DNA from: Alphaproteobacteria bacterium
GTDB lineage: Bacteria > Pseudomonadota > Alphaproteobacteria > Micavibrionales > Micavibrionaceae
DNA: 64,000 nt
NCBI GenBank assembly: GCA_030432025.1
Contig: JAUIIA010000005.1
Coordinates: 62,001-126,000 of the forward strand
Direction of reading: 5' to 3'
The notes below the pieces were generated by a model. That model was not told the origin of the DNA and searched no databases. It was given only the letters and a program-made list of their open reading frames with translations. Below are positions 1 through 7,047 of this stretch, one piece after another. The position numbers and the translations under genes were made by a program. The stretch's first letter is position 1, and every line of letters starts with the position of its first letter.

Positions 1-384
1 CAGCCCTTTAACGGACAAAGCGATCGCACATTCCGCGCCCGAAGGCAGCGCTTCGTCGCGACACTGGTTCAGGGATACTTCGGCAGATACGGTTGATGAG
101 GGGTATAAGCGGATTGTTCCTGTTTGAACGGGCTGACCGCCTTCGTTTCTAAACAGAACAACAACCTGTGCCGTCGCGCCAATAGGGATCGCGCCGCCGT
201 CAATCGTTGGGTTAACGGGAACAATCCCGCCGCTTCCACCGCCTGCGACTGTCGCACCAGGATCTTCGAAACCGGCATACTGCGCCTGCGCGCCCATGGG
301 CGCGACAAAAAACATGGCTGCGATGGTTATAAAAACTCGAAAATGCGAATGCATAGTTTTGAAAAACTTCAGAAATGAGGACAT
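1..384 (-). CDS. Secreted protein of unknown function, C-terminus cut by window edge
   Basis: An open reading frame runs off the left edge with no stop in the 128 visible codons. It begins MSSFLKFFKT and has a clear signal peptide: basic start, hydrophobic stretch around residues 16-30, and a likely cleavage at GAQAQ near residue 35. A Gly-rich segment follows and then a beta-rich stretch (around ATAQVVVLFRNEGG) that resembles an Ig-like periplasmic domain. I chose the ATG at 382-384 because AAGGG lies about 10 bases upstream; an in-frame ATG at 352-354 is possible. It lies just downstream of the PilN-like secretin on the same strand and has a candidate promoter of its own, so it may be a pilus-locus periplasmic protein. 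Function not recognised. Confidence 0.6.
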   Translation of the reverse strand, partial: MSSFLKFFKTMHSHFRVFITIAAMFFVAPMGAQAQYAGFEDPGATVAGGGSGGIVPVNPTIDGGAIPIGATAQVVVLFRNEGGQPVQTGTIRLYPSSTVSAEVSLNQCRDEALPSGAECAIALSVKGL

Positions 385-416
385 GCCAGCAACCCTTAGC
401 GAATACACCAACATAA

Positions 417-422
417 ATTATA
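417..422 (-). promoter_or_regulatory. Candidate extended -10 promoter for the left-edge gene
   Basis: On the minus strand the sequence reads TATGCTATAAT, a perfect TATAAT with the TGn extension. It lies about 33 bases upstream of the chosen start at 384. No good -35 box is seen, as is normal for extended -10 promoters. This would let the left-edge gene be expressed apart from the secretin upstream of it. Confidence 0.45.
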
Positions 423-496
423 GCATACCATAAAAACGAATCATGGCAGCATTAAAATACAGATTTATTTAAAGTGATTCTTGAGGAATTACGGGA

Positions 497-2032
497 TTAA
501 CCCCCAGAAGGATTCAAAGCATCTGCCGGGATCGTGGATGTCGGAAAGACAACCGGCGCACCAACATCACTTGGCGCAGGAATGTTGGCGGGGTTACGGA
601 TAACTGTCTTTTGCGCATACCCCTGGTCACTGCCTTCGGAGGTGTAGACAATAACACGCGGCTTCAGCAAGAAGACCAACTCTGTATTGTTCGTCACAGC
701 AGAGCGGGAAGTCGGGAAGAGCGGTCTGTTAAAACCCGGACCTGACGTATCATACTGATCGCTTTCACGCACAAGCCCGGCAATCAGCAATGAATCTCCA
801 GGACGAATTCTGACAGCTGTTGTCAGCTCCCGCTCGGTTGTATTCGGAAGCTGCAAGACCGTGCCGTCAGCATCAAAGTTTGAAAAGCCTTGGAACTCCT
901 GCAGGTCGATTTCAATGTCACCGTAAATCGTTGCGTTGTCCCAGACACTGGAAATAGTCAGCGTGAAACCCGTATCGACGGAGTCCGTTTCGGTTGATAC
1001 CGTTACCTCACCATCGTCAACAGAACGGCTCAAGGATGACACGAAGTTCTGTGTGTCCGCCGCACGCAAGGTTGCCTCGGCACCTGACAGAACTGTGATC
1101 TGCGGCTGTGAAATGGTTTTGACCGCACCGTAACCGGAGATAAATTCGAGAACATCGTTACCATCAAATGACGGCGTGCCTGTTACAGTCGGCAGCCCGA
1201 TACTGATCGGTGTAAAACCTGCACCAACCCCACCGGGGATATCGATACCTGTCGCAAACTTGCCGAACACATCGATTTCCTGCCAGTCGATACCTGTTGC
1301 GTTTTCACTATCCAGACTGACTTCCCAGATATAAATCTCGAAAATGATCAGCGCCGTATTCGCACGAACGCGTTGAAAATACCGCTCAGCCAAACGTGCG
1401 GTTCTGTTGGTAGCTTCGTAAATAATTGTACGGGTCGCTGTCTCGGTGATCGGCGTTTCGCCCGTAATCGCATCAATACCATCAGCCAGCGAGGACAGGA
1501 AGCTGTCATCGCCAACAGGCGGTACGGTTACAGTGAATGTCTGCAGCTCCTTCACGACCAGCAAGCCGTCTTCGAAAGAACAGTACAGATCTGCCAAACC
1601 GCAAACGCGTTCAACAACACTACCCAGCGAGCCACGCAAATTCGCAACCGTGATTGTTCGCGTCAAACCTTCTTCGGTTTCGAACGCCAGCGGGATCTGG
1701 TAATCCGCCAAAATCAATTGCAGCGCACCAGCCAGTGTTTCGGAGCGCAGCTCGAACGGGCCGACCTGATCGTCAGGCAGCGCCGCACCCGCTATAACTT
1801 CGGGTACCAGCACATCACTGCCCAGAGGCAAGTAGATAACGCTGTCAGGTTTTTCATTAATAGCTTCGGGTTTTTCCTGCGCCACGGAGGGAGAAGCAAT
1901 CTTCAGGTTCCGCGCACCCGGAACATCAACATCCGCACACGAACCGACCAAAAGCAAACAACCAAACATCCCTGCAATGAGAGATGAACGTCCGGTGTTC
2001 TTGAAATGCGTTGCTATAAAATTCTTGATCAT
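497..2032 (-). CDS. PilN-type lipoprotein secretin (type IVb pilus outer-membrane channel)
   Basis: 511 residues. The N-terminus has a lipoprotein signal with lipobox VGSC and lipidated Cys at residue 32. The middle part resembles the periplasmic N-domains of secretins. The C-terminal part carries the secretin core, including the stretch VKTISQPQITVLSGAEATL and the terminal strand ELVFLLKPRVIV. Length and layout match PilN-family secretins of type IVb pili, which form the multimeric outer-membrane pore through which the pilus passes. The gene abuts the response regulator upstream (stop of one next to start of the other), so the two are probably cotranscribed. The prepilin peptidase gene across the intergenic region supports a pilus role. 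The general family is secure; the pilus subtype is inferred. Confidence 0.85.
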   Translation of the reverse strand: MIKNFIATHFKNTGRSSLIAGMFGCLLLVGSCADVDVPGARNLKIASPSVAQEKPEAINEKPDSVIYLPLGSDVLVPEVIAGAALPDDQVGPFELRSETLAGALQLILADYQIPLAFETEEGLTRTITVANLRGSLGSVVERVCGLADLYCSFEDGLLVVKELQTFTVTVPPVGDDSFLSSLADGIDAITGETPITETATRTIIYEATNRTARLAERYFQRVRANTALIIFEIYIWEVSLDSENATGIDWQEIDVFGKFATGIDIPGGVGAGFTPISIGLPTVTGTPSFDGNDVLEFISGYGAVKTISQPQITVLSGAEATLRAADTQNFVSSLSRSVDDGEVTVSTETDSVDTGFTLTISSVWDNATIYGDIEIDLQEFQGFSNFDADGTVLQLPNTTERELTTAVRIRPGDSLLIAGLVRESDQYDTSGPGFNRPLFPTSRSAVTNNTELVFLLKPRVIVYTSEGSDQGYAQKTVIRNPANIPAPSDVGAPVVFPTSTIPADALNPSGG

Positions 2033-2416
2033 TTAGGAAGACCCCCGCGACAAAGCTTGCAGGGTGCGAGAAACTGTTTTTACAAGTCTATCGCGCTCGA
2101 CAGGTTTCATCAAGACCGCAGAAACATTCCACTTATTTGCCTCGGACAAAAGATCAGGATTCTGATCGCCCGTAACCAGCATAACGGGGGTCTCAATGTC
2201 TTTTCCGCGCAATGTGCGCACAAACTCGAAACCGTCGATTGGCTCCATTCGCACATCGACAATCGCGATGGCAATCTCATCATTCATCTTTTCGAGCGCA
2301 TCTTTACCATCTGTTGATTCAACAATATCGTACCCTTCCTCGTTCAAAAATTTGACGAGCTGCATGCGCACAAAATTGTTGTCTTCAACGATGAGTATTT
2401 TCGGAGCATCCGGCAT
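2033..2416 (-). CDS. Single-domain response regulator (REC only)
   Basis: 127 residues from the ATG at 2414-2416. A TTG at 2456-2458 would add 14 residues, but these lie outside the REC fold. The receiver features are all present: acidic pair in ILIVEDNNF, phospho-acceptor Asp54 in AIVDVRM, Thr in LVTGDQ and Lys in LMKPV. There is no output domain, so it acts by protein contact, as CheY/DivK-type regulators do. It is the first gene of a unit with the secretin, which suggests a role in pilus control, but the partner kinase is not in this locus. Ribosome-binding site is weak for either start. Confidence 0.85.
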   Translation of the reverse strand: MPDAPKILIVEDNNFVRMQLVKFLNEEGYDIVESTDGKDALEKMNDEIAIAIVDVRMEPIDGFEFVRTLRGKDIETPVMLVTGDQNPDLLSEANKWNVSAVLMKPVERDRLVKTVSRTLQALSRGSS

Positions 2417-2562
2417 GAATAACGGTGGCCTTGTTTTATTTTTTGCAGCAGCCTCCAAAACGGTGCCGCCAACATATCACTTCAGATTAGGATAAAACAC
2501 AGTCGGCGCATAGGGGAGGCACTTATAATACACACAGTTTTCCCATCACGCCTTTAAGCATC

Positions 2563-2577
2563 CGCTATAGGCAAAGC
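2563..2577 (+). repeat. Intergenic CGCTATAG-GCAAAGC motif, copy 1
   Basis: Reads CGCTATAGGCAAAGC. Closely related sequences occur in two other intergenic regions (18891-18909 and 22594-22615). It sits between the response regulator and the prepilin peptidase, which diverge from each other, so it could belong to either promoter. The rest of the 2417-2617 gap shows no other clear signal. Confidence 0.4.
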
Positions 2578-2617
2578 GTTTTACGGGTGGTAGTTTTATA
2601 AAAAACAAAGCTCATCC

Positions 2618-3127
2618 ATGCTCGACATCGTTTCCATCCTCTGCCTCCCGCTCGCACTTGCTGTTTTGACGGCACTGGCGATCATTGACCTGCGCACATT
2701 GTTGCTGCCGAATATTCTGGTGACGTGCTTTGCCATGCTGGGTGCACTCTTCCATTTGAGCGCGATGTATTATTACGGCGACAGCGTCAGCCTTGGTCTG
2801 GGTGCGTTTATCGGCGGAGCAACGCTGTATTTCGTGCGACTGCTTGGAAATATGCACTACAAAACCGATACGCTTGGCCTTGGCGATGTAAAGCTGATGG
2901 CGGCGGGCGGACTATGGCTGGGGATGCATGACATCATGCTGGCGATAGTCGCAGGCGCGCTGTGTGGCCTACTGCATGGTGGGGTTTTAATGATCCACGG
3001 TAAAATCAAAACCGGTAAACTGCCCAAGATGTCTACGTTTTCTCTCCCCGCAGGGCCGGGATTCATCGCGGGACTGGTGATTATCGGGCTTGCAAAATTC
3101 TGGGGTCTGCCGCATCTTTCCTTCTGA
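2618..3127 (+). CDS. Prepilin peptidase, CpaA/TadV-like (A24 family)
   Basis: 169 residues, very hydrophobic with about five to six membrane segments. The two catalytic aspartates of A24 aspartic peptidases are visible: Asp24 in AIIDLRTLLLPN and Asp90 in the GLGDVKL (GxGD) motif. The size matches the short CpaA/TadV class that lacks the N-terminal methylase domain of PilD. It cleaves the leader of type IV pilins at the inner membrane. It is divergent from the secretin unit and its stop overlaps the start of the CoA-transferase gene (TGATG). Pilin substrates are not in this window. Confidence 0.85.
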   Translation: MLDIVSILCLPLALAVLTALAIIDLRTLLLPNILVTCFAMLGALFHLSAMYYYGDSVSLGLGAFIGGATLYFVRLLGNMHYKTDTLGLGDVKLMAAGGLWLGMHDIMLAIVAGALCGLLHGGVLMIHGKIKTGKLPKMSTFSLPAGPGFIAGLVIIGLAKFWGLPHLSF

Positions 3128-4362
3128 TGCAAAAATCATTAGCCAACATTCGTGTCCTCGACCTCTCCCGTGTTCTTGCCGGGCCTTTCTGCACGCAAAT
3201 TCTGGGCGACCTCGGCGCGGAGATTATCAAGATCGAACGACCGGGCCGTGGCGACGACACGCGCGGCTGGGGCCCGCCTTTTGTAAAAGACAAGGACGGC
3301 AACAACACAAGCGAGAGCGCATATTACCTATCCTGTAACCGTAATAAAAAATCTGTCGCCATCGACATCGCCTCACCCGAGGGGCAGAATCTGATCCGCG
3401 ACCTGATCGCGCAAAGCGATGTCGTCATTGAAAACTTCAAGGTCGGCGGCTTGCATAAATACGGCCTAGGTTACGATGACCTGAAGGCCGATTTTCCGAA
3501 TGTAATTTATTGCTCCATATCAGGTTTCGGTCAAAACGGTCCACTGGCCAAAGAACCGGGCTATGATTTTCTGGCGCAAGCGATGGCGGGGTTGATGGCC
3601 TGCACAGGCGAACCCGAAGGTCACCCGATGAAAGTCGGTGTAGCGTTGAGCGATATTATGACGGGGCTGAACGCCGCGATCGGTATTCTGGCCGCCTTGA
3701 ATTACCGCAATGAACATGGTGTCGGACAGCATGTCGATGTCGCCTTGACCGACTGCACGCTCGCCAGCCTGACCAACATCGCGCAATATTACCTGACCAC
3801 AGGAAAGCCGGCGCCGCGTCAAGGCAACGCACACGCCACGATCGTGCCGTATCAGGCCTTCGAAGCCAGTGACGGATATGTCATTCTGGCTGTCGGCAAC
3901 GACACACAGTTCGAGCGCTTTGCCAGCTTCATCAATCATGACGAATGGATTGATGACCCGCGCTTTAAGACCAACTCTGCGCGTGTTGAGCACCGCGATA
4001 CACTGGTGCCCTTAATCAAGGATGCAATTGCACAGCAACCTGTTTTGTACTGGGTGGACGAGCTTGAAAAAATCAATGTGCCGTGCGGCCCCGTGAACAC
4101 GATGGATAAGGCGTTCGCCATGGAACAAACGCAAGCGCGGGAGATGCAGATCGAAATGGACCACCCGCTGGCGGCAGAACCCATCCACCTTGTCGGCAGC
4201 CCGTTCAAAATGTCCGAAACGCCTGTGTCCTATGACTTGCCGCCACCATTATGCGGCCAGCACACATCCGAAATTCTTCAAAATCTACTTGATTTACCGC
4301 CCGAAGATATCGCAGACCTAAAACAAAAAGGAATTATCGATGAAACATCTATTGGGGATTGA
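3127..4362 (+). CDS. CaiB/BaiF family (class III) CoA-transferase
   Basis: 411 residues, the usual length of the family. The N-terminus (VLDLSRVLAGPFCTQILGDL, GAEIIKIERPG) and the stretch KVGVALSDIMTG, with the conserved Asp that carries the acyl-anhydride intermediate, are typical. Members move CoA between carboxylic acids such as formate/oxalate, succinate/malate or glutarate; the substrate cannot be told from sequence. It starts on the last base of the prepilin peptidase stop codon and overlaps pyrB by 23 bases, so it is probably translated in the same transcript as pyrB, although no pathway link is obvious. Confidence 0.88.
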   Translation: MQKSLANIRVLDLSRVLAGPFCTQILGDLGAEIIKIERPGRGDDTRGWGPPFVKDKDGNNTSESAYYLSCNRNKKSVAIDIASPEGQNLIRDLIAQSDVVIENFKVGGLHKYGLGYDDLKADFPNVIYCSISGFGQNGPLAKEPGYDFLAQAMAGLMACTGEPEGHPMKVGVALSDIMTGLNAAIGILAALNYRNEHGVGQHVDVALTDCTLASLTNIAQYYLTTGKPAPRQGNAHATIVPYQAFEASDGYVILAVGNDTQFERFASFINHDEWIDDPRFKTNSARVEHRDTLVPLIKDAIAQQPVLYWVDELEKINVPCGPVNTMDKAFAMEQTQAREMQIEMDHPLAAEPIHLVGSPFKMSETPVSYDLPPPLCGQHTSEILQNLLDLPPEDIADLKQKGIIDETSIGD

Positions 4363-5248
4363 CGAGTTATCCAAAGACGATATCGAACACTATCTTGATC
4401 GCGCGTCATATTATCACCGCGCGCTGATGGAAGGGAAATGGGATCACGGCAAGCTCGGCGCGAAGCTGATCATGCATTTGTTCTTTGAACATTCCACCCG
4501 CACCCTGACATCGTTCGAAATTGCGGCCAAAAGACTGGGGGCGGATGTCGTGAACTGGAACCCCGAGACAAGCTCCCTGACCAAGGGTGAGAATTTCACC
4601 GACACGATCGACACGCTCTCATCTATGAAACCCGATGCGATTGTGATGCGCCACGCCGATTTCGGTGCGCCCAAATTCGTGGCTTCCCGCGTGAACTGCT
4701 CGGTCGTCAATGGCGGCGACAGCTGGCGCGAACACCCGACACAGGCACTGCTGGATGCGCTGACCATGAAGCAACATTTCGGCAAGCTCGAAGGCTTGAA
4801 CGTCACCATCGTCGGTGACATTGCACATAGCCGCGTGGCAAGCTCGAACATGCAACTGCTGCACAAGATGGGCGCGAATGTGCGTGTCGTTGCACCCGCC
4901 GTATTGATGCCGAAGAAGTTGCCGTTTGATGAAATCGAAGCGCATGAAGATCTGGCCGAGGGCGTGAGCGGAGCGGATGTTGTTATGACACTGCGCCTGC
5001 AAAAGGAACGCATGGACACGGCTCTGATTTCGACGGATGCGGAATATTATAACCGTTACGGGCTAACGCTCGACCTGCTCGACCATCATGCGCCGAAAGC
5101 CGTTGTTATGGACCCCGGCCCATTGGTGAGAGGCGTGCAGATGGAAGACGCCTTAACCGAGGACCCCGACCGCAGCCTGATCTTGAAACAGGTCGCGAAT
5201 GGTATTCCAACCCGCATGGCTGTGCTCGATATGCTGGTGGGTGATTGA
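4340..5248 (+). CDS. pyrB: Aspartate carbamoyltransferase catalytic subunit
   Basis: 302 residues. It makes N-carbamoyl-aspartate in pyrimidine synthesis. The carbamoyl-phosphate loop FEHSTRT, the TKGE segment with its Lys, MRH, HPTQALLD and the late DPGPLVRG loop are all recognisable. Some family positions are altered: STRTL where STRTR is common, and DPGP where HPGP is common. It looks functional but diverged. In many alphaproteobacteria pyrC follows pyrB; here plsY follows directly with a TGATG overlap and pyrC is absent from the locus. No regulatory subunit (pyrI) is seen. Confidence 0.92.
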   Translation: MKHLLGIDELSKDDIEHYLDRASYYHRALMEGKWDHGKLGAKLIMHLFFEHSTRTLTSFEIAAKRLGADVVNWNPETSSLTKGENFTDTIDTLSSMKPDAIVMRHADFGAPKFVASRVNCSVVNGGDSWREHPTQALLDALTMKQHFGKLEGLNVTIVGDIAHSRVASSNMQLLHKMGANVRVVAPAVLMPKKLPFDEIEAHEDLAEGVSGADVVMTLRLQKERMDTALISTDAEYYNRYGLTLDLLDHHAPKAVVMDPGPLVRGVQMEDALTEDPDRSLILKQVANGIPTRMAVLDMLVGD

Positions 5249-5916
5249 TGCTTGAACTTATAACAATGCTTGTAATTTTTGCGGGCATTCCCGGTTACTT
5301 GATTGGTTCAATACCTTTCGGACTAATACTGACAAAACTCTTTCTAAAGAAAGACGTCCGTGAAATTGGCTCTGGTAACATCGGAGCTACGAACGTGCTT
5401 CGAACTGGTAACAAAACTCTTGCCGCCATTACACTCTTGCTTGACCTGCTAAAAGGGGTGCTAGCGGTTTATATGTATCTTGGTGCAGAAGAATATTTCT
5501 TTGGAGAAAACTTTGATCCATTCCCTATTTCTGCAGGTTTGTTTGCTATCATCGGACATTGCTTTCCAATCTGGCTAAACTTTAAAGGCGGAAAGGGAGT
5601 AGCGACGACGTTCGGCGTATTGTTTACCGCCGTGCCGTGGGCGGGATTTTTAGCCGCTGTAACTTGGGGGATTGTTGCAGGCTTTAGTCGTTATTCGTCC
5701 CTCGCTGCCCTGAGTGCTGTCGTTCTTACCCCTCTCTTTTCATTTATTTACTATGGAATTGGACCAACAATTTTTACGATCCTGATCGCCGTACTGGTTA
5801 TCTGGCGACACAAGGAGAATATCCAGCGCCTCACGGCCGGAACCGAATCCAAGATCGGCGCCCGTAAAAAAGAAGAACAGAAAGAACAAGATGAGCCAGC
5901 CGCAGATACAGAGTGA
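5248..5916 (+). CDS. plsY: Acyl-phosphate:glycerol-3-phosphate acyltransferase PlsY
   Basis: 222 residues from the ATG that overlaps the pyrB stop. It acylates glycerol-3-phosphate from acyl-phosphate at the inner membrane, the first step of phospholipid synthesis. The first motif (GSIPFG, then GSGNIGATNVLRTG) and the second motif (FKGGKGVATTFG) are present among five or so membrane segments. The C-terminus has a short charged tail (around KKEEQKEQ). By hand count about 43% of bases 5281-5520 are G or C, against about 55% in pyrB. Codons such as ATA and CTA are frequent, and the 3' end returns to local composition. The start of dprA lies inside this gene. Confidence 0.93.
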   Translation: MLELITMLVIFAGIPGYLIGSIPFGLILTKLFLKKDVREIGSGNIGATNVLRTGNKTLAAITLLLDLLKGVLAVYMYLGAEEYFFGENFDPFPISAGLFAIIGHCFPIWLNFKGGKGVATTFGVLFTAVPWAGFLAAVTWGIVAGFSRYSSLAALSAVVLTPLFSFIYYGIGPTIFTILIAVLVIWRHKENIQRLTAGTESKIGARKKEEQKEQDEPAADTE

Positions 5917-7042
5917 GGCGTTAAGCCAATCCGAGAAATTAAGCTGGCTGCGTCTGGCCCGCAGTGAGAATGTCGGCCCGATCACATTTTACCGTCTCGT
6001 TGAACGTTATGGCTCGGCATCGAAAGCTTTAGAAGCCCTGCCCGAGCTTGCTAAACGCGGCGGGCGAAAAAAGCCGCTGAAGGCTGCACCTGTATCAACG
6101 ATCGAAGCAGAATATGAAGAGCTAACCAAACATGGCGGTGATATCGTCACGGCGATGTGCGCTGAATACCCGCTCGCGTTGACCGCGACGGATGATGCGC
6201 CGCCCGTGCTGTCCTATTTCGGCGACATTACACTTGCCAACAAAAACTGTATCGCCATGGTCGGGGCACGCAACGCCTCCATCAACGGCCGTAAATTTGC
6301 CGAAAAACTGGCGGGCGAGCTTGGTGCGAGGGATCAGACTGTGGTTTCGGGCCTTGCCCGCGGGATTGATACGGCCGCACATAAAGGCGCGCTTTCAACC
6401 GGTACGATTGCGGTTGTGGCAGGCGGTGTTGATATCGTCTACCCCGAAGAAAATCTCGACCTGTTCAAGGAAATTAAAGAGCGTGGACTGATCCTCGCCG
6501 AAAGTCCGTGGGGGCAAAAACCATTCGCGCAGAGTTTCCCGCGCAGAAACCGCATTGTTTCAGGTCTTTCCAGAGCCTGTATCGTTGTCGAGGCAACAAT
6601 GCGCTCGGGCTCCTTAATTACTGCGCGCATGGCCGGCGAACAGGGCCGCGATGTAATGGCCGTGCCGGGGCACCCGCTCGACCCGCGCGCACAAGGCCCC
6701 AACCATTTGATCCGTGAAGGCGCCACTCTGGTCCGGAATACAGATGATATTCTAGAGATCATTCGTAGTTTTTCCGGCAATACATTGCGCGAACCGTTAA
6801 GGCCCAGTCCGAACTTTGCCGTACCCATAGGTAATCAGGCCGCAAATGATGCCGATATCCCTGAAAATGCACATGAAGACGTGCTGGCGAATTTATCTTT
6901 TACACCCGTAACTGTTGACGAATTGCTGCGATCCTGTCATTTAACGATTCCCGTACTGCAAACTATATTACTGGAACTGGAGCTTGCAGGACGCATTAAA
7001 CGTGAGGCTGGCAGCCGCATTTGCCTGCTTCAAGAAGGATAA
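5891..7042 (+). CDS. dprA: DNA processing protein DprA
   Basis: 383 residues. DprA binds incoming single-stranded DNA and loads RecA during transformation. The Rossmann-like core runs from about residue 100 to 290 with MVGARNAS, VVSGLARGIDTAAHKGAL, the FPRRNRIVSGLS signature, EATMRSGSLITARMA and VMAVPGHPLDPRAQGPNHLI. A C-terminal winged-helix (DML1-like) region covers about 310-380. It overlaps the 3' end of plsY by 26 bases. Order plsY-dprA-topA-rnr is a common alphaproteobacterial arrangement. Presence does not prove competence, since DprA is kept in many non-competent species. Confidence 0.94.
   Translation: MSQPQIQSEALSQSEKLSWLRLARSENVGPITFYRLVERYGSASKALEALPELAKRGGRKKPLKAAPVSTIEAEYEELTKHGGDIVTAMCAEYPLALTATDDAPPVLSYFGDITLANKNCIAMVGARNASINGRKFAEKLAGELGARDQTVVSGLARGIDTAAHKGALSTGTIAVVAGGVDIVYPEENLDLFKEIKERGLILAESPWGQKPFAQSFPRRNRIVSGLSRACIVVEATMRSGSLITARMAGEQGRDVMAVPGHPLDPRAQGPNHLIREGATLVRNTDDILEIIRSFSGNTLREPLRPSPNFAVPIGNQAANDADIPENAHEDVLANLSFTPVTVDELLRSCHLTIPVLQTILLELELAGRIKREAGSRICLLQEG
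7032..7039 (+). promoter_or_regulatory. Ribosome-binding site that fixes a TTG start for topA
   Basis: AAGAAGGA lies at the end of dprA, eight bases before the TTG at 7048-7050. No ATG is available in frame at the expected N-terminus, and the conserved topA N-terminus (SNLVIVESPAKAKKI) begins right after this TTG. The start is therefore TTG rather than the longer frame that opens at 7021. Confidence 0.65.
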
Positions 7043-7047
7043 AAACT

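Noticed and set aside
1373-1987. Long open frame on the plus strand inside the secretin gene
   Set aside because: It is antisense to a well-supported secretin, and its product is low-complexity Arg/Gln-rich with no family features.
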